From Streptomyces sp. Act143 (GTDB lineage: Bacteria > Actinomycetota > Actinomycetes > Streptomycetales > Streptomycetaceae), in assembly GCF_003143935.1 (NCBI RefSeq), contig NZ_QFRX01000001.1, forward strand, positions 940,071 to 1,004,070: 64,000 nucleotides of DNA, given 5' to 3'. Below, piece after piece: positions 8,244 to 16,952 of this stretch. The position numbers and the translations under genes are program-made. A model generated the notes under the pieces. The model had not been told where the DNA came from, ran no database searches, and worked only from the letters and a program-made list of their open reading frames with translations. Every line of letters begins with the position of its first letter. The stretch's first letter is position 1.

Positions 8244-9923
8244 GTGACGGACAACTGGACCCGCCGAAGCTTCCTCCTGAGCGCCGCCGCGCTGACCCTG
8301 CTGCCGGCCGACCCGGCCGTGGCCGCGCGGGAGCTGCCCGACTTCCCCGCGGACGTGGCCCTCTACCGCTCGGCCTACCGGAACTGGGCCGGGGAGATCA
8401 CCGCGGTCGGCCTGTGGGCCTGCGCCCCGGCCGACGGGGGCCAGGTGGTCGCCGTCGTCAACTGGGCCTGGCGGAACGGCTGGCGGGTGCGCGGCCGGGG
8501 CTCCTCGCACGGCTGGTCCCCGCTGACCCTCACGGAGGGCACACCGCCCGACGCCCCCGTCCTGCTGGTGGACACCGCCACGCATCTGACCGGCCTGGCC
8601 CTGGAGTCACCGCATGCCGTGCGGGCCGGCAGCGGCGTCACGCTGGAGGCCCTGCTGACCTTCCTGGAGGGGCACGGTCTCGGGGTCACCGCCTGCCCCG
8701 CCCCCGGCGACCTCACCCTGGGCGGCGCCCTGGCGATCGACGCGCACGGCACCGCCGTACCGGCGCGGGGCGAGGAGCGGCTGCCGGGTCAGACGTACGG
8801 CTCGCTGAGCAATCGGCTGCTGAGCGTGACGGCGGTGGTGTGGGACGAGGCGAGCGGAGCGTATGTGCTGCGGACGTACGACCGGTCCGAGTCCGACGCC
8901 GCGGCCCTGCTGACCCACCTCGGGCGGACCCTCGTCACCGAGGTGGTGCTGCGGGTGGGTGCGAACAGCAACCTGCGGTGCGTGAGCCGCACGGACATCC
9001 CGGCCGCGGAACTCTTCGCCCCTCCCGGCGGCGACGGGCGCACGCTCGCGAGCCGGCTCGACGAGGCCGGGCGGGTCGAGGCGATCTGGTTCGCCTTCAC
9101 GGAGTTCCCGTGGCTGAAGGTGTGGAGTGTCGAGCCGGCGAAGCCGCTCACCTCGCGGCGCGTGACGACGCCGTACAACTACCCGTTCTCCGACAACGTC
9201 CCCACACCGGTCGCGGACATCGCGGGGCGGATGGTGTCGGACGCGGCCTGGTATCTGGCGCCGGTGCTCGGGAACGCGCAGTACGACGCCGCCGCGCTCG
9301 GGCTGGTGGCGACGCTGTCGGCCGACATCTGGGGGCCGTCCAAGAACACGCTGCTCTATCTGAGGCCGACCACGCTGCGGGTCAACGCCAACGGGTACGC
9401 GGTGCTGACGCGGCGGGACCGGGTGCAGCACGTCGTCGCCGGGTTCACCGCCTTCTACCGGGAGCGGCTGGCCGCCTACGCCGCGCTCGGCCGGTTCCCG
9501 GTCAACGGCTCGGTGGAGATCCGGGTGACGGGCCTGGACGACCCGGCCGACGCCGAACTCGACGGCGCCCGCGCCCCGTTGCTGTCCGCGCTGCGGCCCG
9601 ACGCCGGGCATCCCGAGTGGGACACCGCGGTCTGGCTGGACATCCTGACGCTGCCGGGGACGCCGTACGCGGAGATGTTCCTGCGGGAGATCGAGCGGTT
9701 CCTGCTGGACCGCCACGACGGCACGGACTCCCTCAGCCGGGTGGAGTGGTCCAAGGGGTGGGCCTACACCGAGGACGCGGTGTGGGACGACGACGAGGTG
9801 CTCAACGCGGTGGTGCCGGGGTCGCTCGGGGAGGGGGCCTGGGGGCAGGCGGCGGGAATCCTGCACCGGCTCGATCCGCACGAGGTGTTCGGGAACGCCT
9901 TTCTGGACCGGTTGTTCGGCTAG
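8244..9923 (+). CDS. Tat-exported FAD-linked oxidase, type II cholesterol oxidase-like
   Basis: About 559 residues. A twin-arginine signal (TRRSFLLSAAALTLLPA, cleaved near AVAA) is followed by a vanillyl-alcohol-oxidase-type FAD domain (about 55-230). GRGSSHGWSP there is the motif that carries covalently bound FAD in family members. A C-terminal region matches the cholesterol-oxidase substrate-binding domain. It should oxidise a sterol or other alcohol outside the cell, releasing hydrogen peroxide. The start may be GTG 8244 (leaderless) or GTG 8238. Its stop codon overlaps that of the convergent TetR gene. Confidence 0.82.
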   Translation: MTDNWTRRSFLLSAAALTLLPADPAVAARELPDFPADVALYRSAYRNWAGEITAVGLWACAPADGGQVVAVVNWAWRNGWRVRGRGSSHGWSPLTLTEGTPPDAPVLLVDTATHLTGLALESPHAVRAGSGVTLEALLTFLEGHGLGVTACPAPGDLTLGGALAIDAHGTAVPARGEERLPGQTYGSLSNRLLSVTAVVWDEASGAYVLRTYDRSESDAAALLTHLGRTLVTEVVLRVGANSNLRCVSRTDIPAAELFAPPGGDGRTLASRLDEAGRVEAIWFAFTEFPWLKVWSVEPAKPLTSRRVTTPYNYPFSDNVPTPVADIAGRMVSDAAWYLAPVLGNAQYDAAALGLVATLSADIWGPSKNTLLYLRPTTLRVNANGYAVLTRRDRVQHVVAGFTAFYRERLAAYAALGRFPVNGSVEIRVTGLDDPADAELDGARAPLLSALRPDAGHPEWDTAVWLDILTLPGTPYAEMFLREIERFLLDRHDGTDSLSRVEWSKGWAYTEDAVWDDDEVLNAVVPGSLGEGAWGQAAGILHRLDPHEVFGNAFLDRLFG

Positions 9924-10510
9924 GGCGTCAACTGGGCCTGGACCACGGGGGCGTAGCGGTTCACGATGTCCTCGATCGCGCTCTCCCTCAGGTGCGGGCC
10001 GCGGGCGATGCCGTACATCACGCCCAGGCCCAGCAGGGTGCCGACGGCCAGTTCGGCGCGCAGGCCGGCGTCGGGGCCGGGGAGGCGGGCGGCGAGGTGT
10101 TCGGTCACCTGGGTACGGAAGTTGGCGCGCAGGATGTCGCCCTGCGCGCCGTGCAGGGGCGCGAACGCGATCCGCAGCAGCGGGTCGGCGCCGCGCTCGC
10201 GCTGGCTCTCCAGGACGTGCCGCACCATGTGCCGGCCCAGTTCGTGCGGCGGGGCGTCCAGCAGGGCCCGCGCGTCCGCCTCGAAGGACATCACGCGGGC
10301 GAAGAGGGCGTCCTTGTTGCCGAAGTACTTGAGGATCAACGGCGGGCTCACCCCGGCGCGTTCGGCGACGTCCTTGAGGGTGATGTCGGCGTGGGCGTGC
10401 CGGGCCAGGAGATAGCGGGCCGACTTGAGGATCGCCGCCTTGGTGGCCTCGGCGTCCCGGCGTGCGGGCGTCGCGTCGGGGGCGGTGGGTGGGGTGCTCA
10501 CGGCTCTCAT
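9920..10510 (-). CDS. TetR-family repressor of the adjacent MFS exporter
   Basis: 196 residues. Residues about 18-65 are a TetR helix-turn-helix (ITLKDVAERAGVSPPLILKYFGNKDALF). The C-terminal region carries the ligand-binding helices (TetR_C-type). Its ATG overlaps the TGA of the upstream MFS gene in an ATGA, so the two are translationally coupled. Two matching palindromes cover the operon promoter, which indicates autorepression relieved by a drug-like ligand. Confidence 0.9.
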   Translation of the reverse strand: MRAVSTPPTAPDATPARRDAEATKAAILKSARYLLARHAHADITLKDVAERAGVSPPLILKYFGNKDALFARVMSFEADARALLDAPPHELGRHMVRHVLESQRERGADPLLRIAFAPLHGAQGDILRANFRTQVTEHLAARLPGPDAGLRAELAVGTLLGLGVMYGIARGPHLRESAIEDIVNRYAPVVQAQLTP

Positions 10511-11961
10511 ACTCCCTTCACCGCCTCCTTCCGGGCTCCCCTGGCGCGCCGGGTGCCGTCCTTCGCCGGGTCGCCGGGGATGCAGAGCGCGGTCGCGCCG
10601 GCCAGCAGGGCGATGACGCCCGCGATGCCGAAGGCCAGCAGATATCCGTGCAGGGTGGGCACCGGGAGGCCGCCCACGGGGCTGGTGTGCCGGACCAGGA
10701 CGGCGGCGACGGCGGCGCTCGACACGGCCTGTCCGATGGTGCGCATCAGGACGTTGACGCCGTTGGCGGACGCGGTCTGTCCGGCCGGGACGGCGTGCAG
10801 GATGAGGGTGGGCAGCGCCGAGTACGCCAGGGTGGTGCCGGTGCCCACGACCGCCGCGCCCACCATGATCATCCACAGGTCGCGGCTGTCGGCGATCCGC
10901 ACCGCGTACCCCGCCGCGATGACCGCGGCCCCCAGGGCCAGGGTGACGCGCGGCCCGCGGGCGGCCGAGATCCGGGCGGAGAGGGGCGAGAGCAGCAGCA
11001 TGATGAGACCGCCCGGCAGCAGCACCAGACCGGTCTGCACGATCGACAGCCCGAGCCCGTAGCCGGTGGCCTCCGGCGCCTGCACCAGCTGAGCGGTGAC
11101 GAGCGAGTTGGCGTAGAAGGCGAACCCGGTGAGCAGCGCGGCCACGTGCGACAGCCCGACGCGCGGCCGGGACACCAACCGCAGGTCGACCAGCGGCCGT
11201 TCGGCCCGCAACTGCTGCCACCACCACAGCGCGAGGACGAGCACGGCCGCCGCGAACAGCCCGGCGATCCGCCGGCTCCCCCACCCCCACTGCCCGCCCT
11301 GCGACACCCCGAGCAGCAGGCACACCAGACCGGTGGCCAGCCCCAGCGTGCCCGGCACGTCGAACCGGCCCGGCTCGCGCACCGGCGACTCCCGCACCGC
11401 CCACCACACCGCGCCGACGCCCATGGCCCCCAGGGCCGCGGTCACCCAGAACATGGTGTGCCAGTCGGCGTACTGCACGATCACCGCGGCGAGCGGCAGC
11501 CCCAGCGCGGCGCCGATGCCGACGGTCGAGCTCATCAGCGCCACGGCGCTCCCCCGCCGCTCCGGCGGGAGTTCGTCGCGCAGGATGCTGATGGACAGCG
11601 GTACGACGGCGGAGGCGGCGCCGGACAGGGCGCGGGCCGCGATGAGCACCCGGATGTCGGAGGACAGGGCGCACAGCACCGACCCCACGGCCATCAGTGC
11701 GAGCGCCGCCATGAGGACCCGCCGTTTGCCGTACATGTCCCCGGCCCGGCCGAGGACGGGGGTGAGGACGGCTCCGGAGAGCAGGGTCGCGGTGACCATC
11801 CAGGAGACGGTGCCGGGCGAGGCCCCGGTGAGCCGGGGCAGGTCGGGCAGCAGCGGGACGACCACGGTCTGCATCACGGCCATGAGGATGCCGCCGAAGG
11901 CCAGCACCGGGACCGTCAGCCGGTCGCGCAGCGGGCGGGGTATCGGGGCAGGTCCGTCCAT
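10507..11961 (-). CDS. MFS multidrug exporter, 14-helix DHA2 type
   Basis: 484 residues with about 14 membrane helices. Motif A is visible as G-R-A-G-D-M-Y-G-K-R-R after helix 2, and motif C in helix 5 (GIGAALGLPLAAVI). It is expected to export toxic organic compounds using the proton gradient. It is the first gene of the operon with the TetR regulator and is transcribed from a promoter between 11992 and 12034. Confidence 0.88.
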   Translation of the reverse strand: MDGPAPIPRPLRDRLTVPVLAFGGILMAVMQTVVVPLLPDLPRLTGASPGTVSWMVTATLLSGAVLTPVLGRAGDMYGKRRVLMAALALMAVGSVLCALSSDIRVLIAARALSGAASAVVPLSISILRDELPPERRGSAVALMSSTVGIGAALGLPLAAVIVQYADWHTMFWVTAALGAMGVGAVWWAVRESPVREPGRFDVPGTLGLATGLVCLLLGVSQGGQWGWGSRRIAGLFAAAVLVLALWWWQQLRAERPLVDLRLVSRPRVGLSHVAALLTGFAFYANSLVTAQLVQAPEATGYGLGLSIVQTGLVLLPGGLIMLLLSPLSARISAARGPRVTLALGAAVIAAGYAVRIADSRDLWMIMVGAAVVGTGTTLAYSALPTLILHAVPAGQTASANGVNVLMRTIGQAVSSAAVAAVLVRHTSPVGGLPVPTLHGYLLAFGIAGVIALLAGATALCIPGDPAKDGTRRARGARKEAVKGV

Positions 11962-11991
11962 CGGCGCTCCAGCGGGTCACAAAGAAAGAAG

Positions 11992-12034
11992 GGGTGAATG
12001 GCCATTCACCCTAGCCGGTGAATGGCCATTCACC
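11992..12034 (-). promoter_or_regulatory. Twin TetR operators flanking a -10 element
   Basis: A perfect 20-bp palindrome GGGTGAATGGCCATTCACCC (11992-12011) and an 18-bp copy of its core GGTGAATGGCCATTCACC (12017-12034) are centred 24 bp apart. On the minus strand a TAGGGT -10 hexamer (12013 to 12008) lies across the edge of the first copy, so both sites cover the promoter of the MFS-TetR operon, which starts at 11961. Confidence 0.8.
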
Positions 12035-12075
12035 CAGAGAATTCCCCGACTGCCGCTCGCCCCTCGGGCGAAACC

Positions 12076-13290
12076 TCAGTCCTTGCGGGAGCTCAGCGCC
12101 CGCGCGTGCACGTTCCGCGCGATCTTCGGCCCCAGCCAGCGCTTCAGCCGGCGCAGCGCCTCCAGCTGCCCCGCCGCCCGGTCGATCCGGTAGTACAACT
12201 GGGGCGGGACGTACGGCAGCAGCGGTGAGTGGCGCTGACCGAGCAGGGCGAACATCTGCTGCGGGGGCAGGTGGATGTAGCGCGGCAGGTTCTCGTACCA
12301 CTGGGCGCTGTAGCGGGCGGCGCTCTGGACGGAGAGGAGTTCCGCCTTGCGCCGTCGCTCGTAGCGGGCGAGGGCGTCGGGCAGTGCGGCGTGCTCGCGC
12401 AGCGCCTCCGCCAGGGCCATGGCGTCCTCCAGGGCGAGGGTCGTGCCCGCGCCGATGGAGTAGTGCGTGGTGTGGGCGGCGTCGCCCATCAGCACGAGGT
12501 TGCCGCGGGACCAGGTGCGGTTGGTCAGGGTGCGGAAGTTCAGCCACTGGGCGCTGCCGTCGGCCGAGGGCCGGCCGATGAGACCGTGGCCGTCGAGGAC
12601 GTCCGCGAAGAGCTTCTCCAGCAGGATCAGGCCCTCGCCCTCGTCCGCCCGGTCCAGGCCGAGGCCGGACCAGGTCTCGGGAGCGCATTCGATGACGCAG
12701 GTGCTGCGGTCGGGGCCGAATGCGTAGCCGTAGCACCAGATCCAGCCGTGGCCGGTCTCGACGAAGGCGAAGGTGAAGGCGTCGAAGACCTTGGTGGTGC
12801 CGAGCCAGATGTAGTGGTTGCGGCCGGCCCTGAGCTCGGTGCCGAAGTGCTCGGCGTGCGCGGTGCGCAGCGCGCTGTGGACGCCGTCACCGGCCACGAC
12901 CAGGTCGGCTGCGGGCAGGTCCTCCGGCGTGACGCCGTGCTCGAACTCCAGGCGGACGCCCAGCTCGCGGGCGCGGCCGGCGAGGAGTTCCAGGAGGCGG
13001 TGGCGGCCGATGCCGTGGCCCTCGTCGCCGTGCTGGCGGGTGGCCAGGTCCCGGACATGGGCGACGCCGTGGTCCCAGCGGACGGAGTGCTCCTCGACGG
13101 CACGGGCCGACTCGGGGTCGCGTTCGTGCAGCTTGTCGAGGAGTCCGCGCCAGTAGGTGACGCCCCAGCCATAGGTCGAACCCTCGGGGTTGCGTTCGTA
13201 GACGGTGATGTCGTGGGACGGGTCCTGCACCTTGAGCAGGATCGACAGATACAGGCCGGCGGGCCCGCCGCCGACACAGGCGACCTTCAC
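12076..13290 (-). CDS. FAD-dependent monooxygenase, salicylyl-CoA 5-hydroxylase-like
   Basis: 404 residues. The dinucleotide fold [18 protein letters not shown], the DG motif [12 protein letters not shown] and the GD motif [16 protein letters not shown] identify a class A flavin aromatic hydroxylase. The pattern is closest to aryl-CoA hydroxylases such as the salicylyl-CoA 5-hydroxylase and 2-aminobenzoyl-CoA monooxygenase N-terminal domain; the substrate is inferred only. GTG start with AGGGG at 5 bases. It lies upstream of the MFS gene on the same strand, with 114 bp and an operator region between them. Confidence 0.78.
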   Translation of the reverse strand: MKVACVGGGPAGLYLSILLKVQDPSHDITVYERNPEGSTYGWGVTYWRGLLDKLHERDPESARAVEEHSVRWDHGVAHVRDLATRQHGDEGHGIGRHRLLELLAGRARELGVRLEFEHGVTPEDLPAADLVVAGDGVHSALRTAHAEHFGTELRAGRNHYIWLGTTKVFDAFTFAFVETGHGWIWCYGYAFGPDRSTCVIECAPETWSGLGLDRADEGEGLILLEKLFADVLDGHGLIGRPSADGSAQWLNFRTLTNRTWSRGNLVLMGDAAHTTHYSIGAGTTLALEDAMALAEALREHAALPDALARYERRRKAELLSVQSAARYSAQWYENLPRYIHLPPQQMFALLGQRHSPLLPYVPPQLYYRIDRAAGQLEALRRLKRWLGPKIARNVHARALSSRKD

Positions 13291-13604
13291 GCGTACCCCT
13301 GGGAATCACTCAGAGCGGTCATTTGACGACGCAGGGTAGCAGGGCTTTGCGTCAGCTTCCGCAGGTGAGGCAGGTCACCGGCGAGGCGCGCGCACAGGAA
13401 AGATCACGCGGAAGACGGGGGCCGGGCAGCGGAATTTCCCCCTCCGGGGCCCGCCACCCCCTCCGCGCAGCAAGATCATTTTCGTTCAAACCTGCACCGG
13501 ATATCGGGAATTGTCCGGATCGCAGCCAACCGGTCGCAGATGCCTCTTCAGCACCGATAGGCATACGGGGTCACCCAGCACACCTGTCCGAAAGGAAAGC
13601 CCCC
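13291..13604. other. Divergent intergenic region upstream of melC
   Basis: 314 bp without a supported gene. It must hold the promoters of the flavin monooxygenase (minus) and melC1 (plus). It is less GC-rich around 13480-13525, where CCGGAT occurs twice. I see no convincing named operator or terminator. Confidence 0.5.
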
Positions 13605-13955
13605 GTGCCCGAACTGACCCGGCGTCACGCCCTCGCCGCCGCGGCCGCCGTCGCCACCGCGGTCGCCGTCACCCCGCAGGCATCGGCCCACGACCACCAC
13701 TCCCCCGACACCTTCGACGAGGTCTACAAGGGCCGCCGGATACAGGGCCGCCCGGCCCCGGCGGGCGGTCACCACCACGGCGCCGGTTACGCCGTGTTCA
13801 TCGACGGGGTGGAACTGCACGTGATGCGGAACGCCGACGGCAGCTGGATCAGCGTCGTCAGCCACTACGACCCGGTGCCGACGCCGAAGGCCGCCGCACG
13901 CGCCGCCGTCGACGAGCTGCAGGGCGCGTCCCTCGTCCCGTTCCCGGCCAACTGA
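13605..13955 (+). CDS. melC1: Tyrosinase copper chaperone MelC1
   Basis: 116 residues. A twin-arginine signal ([19 protein letters not shown]) precedes a His-rich mature segment ([18 protein letters not shown]) and the conserved [33 protein letters not shown] core. MelC1 loads copper into apo-tyrosinase and carries it out through the Tat system as a binary complex, because tyrosinase has no signal of its own. GTG start with AAGGAAA at 6 bases. The tyrosinase gene follows 31 bp downstream. Confidence 0.95.
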   Translation: MPELTRRHALAAAAAVATAVAVTPQASAHDHHSPDTFDEVYKGRRIQGRPAPAGGHHHGAGYAVFIDGVELHVMRNADGSWISVVSHYDPVPTPKAAARAAVDELQGASLVPFPAN

Positions 13956-13986
13956 CCCACCCCGTAAGCATTTTGGAGCACCACAC

Positions 13987-14811
13987 ATGACCGTCCGCAA
14001 GAACCAGGCCAGCCTGACCGCCGACGAGAAGCGGCGGTTCGTCGCCGCCGTCCTGGAGCTGAAGCGCAGCGGCCGCTACGACGCCTTCGTCACCACGCAC
14101 AACGCGTTCATCATGTCCGACACCGACAACAGCGAGCGTACGGGCCACCGTTCACCGTCCTTCCTGCCCTGGCACCGCAGATACCTCCTGGAGTTCGAGC
14201 GGGCGCTGCAGTCGGTGGACGCCTCGGTCGCGCTGCCGTACTGGGACTGGTCGACGGACCGCTCGCCGCGCGCCTCGCTGTGGGCGCCGGACTTCCTCGG
14301 CGGCACGGGGCGCAGCCGGGACGGCCAGGTGATGGACGGGCCGTTCGCCGCGTCGACGGGCAACTGGCCCATCTCCGTACGGGTGGACGGCCGTACGTTC
14401 CTGCGCCGCTCGCTCGGCACCTCCGTGCGCGAGCTGCCGACCCGGGCCGAGGTGGACTCCGTGCTGGCGATGGCGACGTACGACATGGCCCCCTGGAACA
14501 GCGCGTCGGACGGCTTCCGCAACCACCTGGAGGGCTGGCGCGGGGTCAACCTGCACAACCGGGTGCATGTCTGGGTCGGCGGCCAGATGGCGACCGGGGT
14601 CTCCCCCAACGACCCGGTGTTCTGGCTGCACCACGCCTACGTCGACAAACTGTGGGCCGAGTGGCAGCGCAGGCACCCGGGCTCGGGCTACCTGCCGGTC
14701 GGCGGGACGCCGAACGTGGTCGACCGGGACGAGACGATGAAGCCGTGGAACGACGTGCGCCCGGCGGATCTGCTGGACCACCGGGCGCACTACACGTTCG
14801 ACACGGACTGA
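13987..14811 (+). CDS. melC2: Tyrosinase MelC2
   Basis: 274 residues. All six type-3 copper ligands sit at the numbering of known Streptomyces tyrosinases: His38, His54 and His63 for CuA, His190, His194 and His216 for CuB. The enzyme hydroxylates tyrosine to dopa and oxidises it to dopaquinone, the first step to melanin. It lacks a signal peptide, as expected for export together with MelC1. GGAG lies 8 bases before the ATG. It converges on the RNase H gene 10 bp away. Confidence 0.96.
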   Translation: MTVRKNQASLTADEKRRFVAAVLELKRSGRYDAFVTTHNAFIMSDTDNSERTGHRSPSFLPWHRRYLLEFERALQSVDASVALPYWDWSTDRSPRASLWAPDFLGGTGRSRDGQVMDGPFAASTGNWPISVRVDGRTFLRRSLGTSVRELPTRAEVDSVLAMATYDMAPWNSASDGFRNHLEGWRGVNLHNRVHVWVGGQMATGVSPNDPVFWLHHAYVDKLWAEWQRRHPGSGYLPVGGTPNVVDRDETMKPWNDVRPADLLDHRAHYTFDTD

Positions 14812-14821
14812 TCGCCCGGGG

Positions 14822-15526
14822 TCAGGCCCCTGCCGTACGGCACTCGGGGTGACCCCAGCCCTGGTCGTTCTTGGCGATGTCCGCACCCGCCGCGTAGGAA
14901 CGCCCGCACAGGCAGCGGCCCGGGAACTTCGCCTTGATCGTGCGGGACGACGAGGCGGACCCCGAACCACCGCTGCGCCGGGGAGACTTGGCCCTGGCGG
15001 GGCGGGCGGTCTTCGGAGTGTCCGGCGACGGCGGCGGCTCGGGCGAACCCTGGTCGCTGCCCGCGGGCTCCTGGACCGTGGCCGCCTGGCTGGCGGCGCG
15101 GTCGGCGAAGTCGTTGAGGCGGTCGCCGTCGACCTGGTGGGCGGGGACGTAGCGGAAGTCGACGGAACGGCCGTCGAGCAGTTCGTCGATCCGCACGACC
15201 AACTCCTGGTTGGCGACCGGCTTGCCCCCGGACGTCTTCCAGCCGTTGCGCTTCCAGCCGGGCAGCCAGGTGGTGACGGCCTTCATGGCGTACTGGGAGT
15301 CCATCCGGATCTCCAGCGGCACGTCCGGGTCCACGGCGGTCAACAGGCGTTCCAGCGCCGTCAGTTCGGCGACGTTGTTGGTGGCCCTGCCCAGCGGCCC
15401 CGCCTCCCAGCGGGCCGGGGTCTCCGCCTCGTCGGCGACGACCCAGGCCCAGCCGGCCGGTCCGGGGTTTCCCTTGGAAGCGCCGTCGCAAGCGGCCACC
15501 ACACGTTCACGCATGCCCCCGATCAT
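14822..15526 (-). CDS. RNase HI with C-terminal Cys/His tail
   Basis: 234 residues. Residues 8-150 form an RNase H domain with carboxylates Asp14 (ACDGASKGNPGP), Glu54 (NNVAELTAL) and Asp76 (RMDSQYAMK) and a final Asp region near VDGDRLNDFAD. It should cut RNA in RNA-DNA hybrids. A Pro/Ser/Lys linker leads to a tail with C-x-C-G and H-P-E-C, which could bind zinc and nucleic acid. The start may instead be the ATG at 15514; neither has a strong ribosome-binding site. Confidence 0.85.
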   Translation of the reverse strand: MIGGMRERVVAACDGASKGNPGPAGWAWVVADEAETPARWEAGPLGRATNNVAELTALERLLTAVDPDVPLEIRMDSQYAMKAVTTWLPGWKRNGWKTSGGKPVANQELVVRIDELLDGRSVDFRYVPAHQVDGDRLNDFADRAASQAATVQEPAGSDQGSPEPPPSPDTPKTARPARAKSPRRSGGSGSASSSRTIKAKFPGRCLCGRSYAAGADIAKNDQGWGHPECRTAGA

Positions 15527-15639
15527 GCCACGACCTACCGGACCAACCGGCCATCGGGCCGGTGACCTCGCCGGCCATCAGGCCGGTGACCTCGCCCGTC
15601 ACCGGGACGGTCACTCCGTCGCGCATCGGGCCTGGGGGC

Positions 15640-16025
15640 ACGCCGGCATTTCGGCCCAGAGGGGGCCGCGCCGAACTCGGGGCTCAGGGGGCACGGCTCC
15701 GGGCTCAGAGGGCACGCCGGCATTTGGGGCCCAGGGGGCACGCCGAACTCCGATCTCAGGGAGCACGGCCCCGAGCTCAGAGGGCACGCCGGCGTACGAG
15801 GCCCGGGGGCCACGCAGGCCGCCGGGCTCAGGGGGCGACGCCCCTCCCTCGGCTCGCGAGCACGCCGGCCCTCGGGCCGAGAGGGGCACACCGCCCTCCG
15901 GGCCGGAAGGCGCGTGCTGCTTCCCAGCCCCAGGGACGCGCCGGCTCTCGCGCCGAGAGGCACAGTGCCCCACAGGCCCAGGAGAGCACTCCGCCCCTCC
16001 GCCCCAGAGGGCCGCGCCCCCCTCC
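15640..16025. repeat. Degenerate GC-rich direct repeats
   Basis: The 503-bp gap between RNase H and the VOC gene contains diverged copies of a unit of about 74 bp. Blocks starting CGCCGGCATTT at 15641 and about 15716, then CGCCGGCGTAC at about 15789, share the order CGCCGGC, CCCAG-G-GGGC, CTCAG-GGGCACGGC and CTCAGAGGGCA. Weaker copies continue to about 16025. Several frames stay open because of base composition, but none looks like a protein. 15527-15640 holds no feature I can name. Confidence 0.6.
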
Positions 16026-16029
16026 CTCC

Positions 16030-16824
16030 TCACACCTCGCTGATCTTCGGCATCTCACCCTGCGTCGTCGTCATGTCGATCACCGAGAAGCTCGCGCCCT
16101 GCGGGTCGCTGAGGGCGGCGAAGCGGCCGAAGGGGCTGTCCATGGGCCCGAAACGCAGGGTGCCGCCGAGTTTCGTGGCCTTGGCCACCGCCTCGTCGCA
16201 GTCGGTGACCGCGAAGTAGACGTTGATGTAGGACGGGACCTCCGGCGGGAACTCCTCCGTCATCTTCATGCGGCCGAGCACCGTGTTCTCGCCGACGTCG
16301 AACATGCGGAAGTCCATCGCGTCGTCCTCCATCTGCTTGACGGAGTACGGGAAGACGGCCGGGAAGAACGTGTCCACCTTCTCGGGGTCCCGCGTGAAGA
16401 TCTCCGCCCAGGCGTACGCGCCGGGCGTGCCGACGGCCTCGAACCCCTCGTGGACGCCGGCCTGCCAGACGCCGAACACGGCGCCGCCCGGATCGCGGGC
16501 CAGGCACATCGTGCCGAAGTCGCCGACCGCCATGGGCTCCATCAGGACCTCGCCGCCGTTCTCCCGGATCTTGGCGGCGGTCGCCGCGGCGTCCGGGCTC
16601 GCCAGGTACAGGCACCATTGCGCCTGGCCCTCCTGGCCGGGCATGGGCGGCACGACCGCCGCGACCGCCTTGCCGTCCGCGTAGGCCTGCGTGTAGTTGC
16701 CGTACTCCGACGACTCCTCGCCGAAGGTCCAGCCGAGGACGTCGCCGTAGAAGGTCTTCGCTCCCTCCACGTCACTGAACATCGCGTCGGCCCAACAGGG
16801 GGTTCCCTCAGGTTGTACGGCCAT
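16030..16824 (-). CDS. VOC-superfamily protein with two glyoxalase-like domains
   Basis: 264 residues made of two tandem betaalpha-betabetabeta modules (about 10-120 and 135-255), each with a VFGVWQAG- or ASFSVIDM-like final strand. The type is common in Streptomyces near antibiotic genes (hydroxylase/glyoxalase-like), but the substrate is unknown. ATG 16824 is preceded by GGAGAGGG at 8 bases. It is divergent from the alcohol dehydrogenase gene. Confidence 0.85.
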   Translation of the reverse strand: MAVQPEGTPCWADAMFSDVEGAKTFYGDVLGWTFGEESSEYGNYTQAYADGKAVAAVVPPMPGQEGQAQWCLYLASPDAAATAAKIRENGGEVLMEPMAVGDFGTMCLARDPGGAVFGVWQAGVHEGFEAVGTPGAYAWAEIFTRDPEKVDTFFPAVFPYSVKQMEDDAMDFRMFDVGENTVLGRMKMTEEFPPEVPSYINVYFAVTDCDEAVAKATKLGGTLRFGPMDSPFGRFAALSDPQGASFSVIDMTTTQGEMPKISEV

Positions 16825-16866
16825 GGCTGCGGCCCTCTCCGAGTCGGTGGTGGTCCGGTTTCTCAC

Positions 16867-16909
16867 GCTAGCCACCCGTCTGCCGGGGCGCGCGCCGAAC
16901 GGTTCGGTC
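16867..16909 (-). promoter_or_regulatory. VOC promoter -10 and palindrome in divergent region
   Basis: On the minus strand TAGCGT (16872 to 16867) is a good -10 about 40 bp from the VOC start. The perfect 13-bp palindrome CCGAACGGTTCGG (16897-16909) lies over its -35 position and also 44 bp before the dehydrogenase ATG. It could control both genes. Confidence 0.4.
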
Positions 16910-16952
16910 CGTTTCAGACTGGAAAGAGGCCTTCCGTGAGAGGGGGAACCGG

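Noticed and set aside
9920..11980. Single 686-codon frame covering the TetR and MFS genes
   Set aside because: Only its last 196 codons are a TetR protein; the rest is another frame of the MFS gene, which has clear membrane helices.
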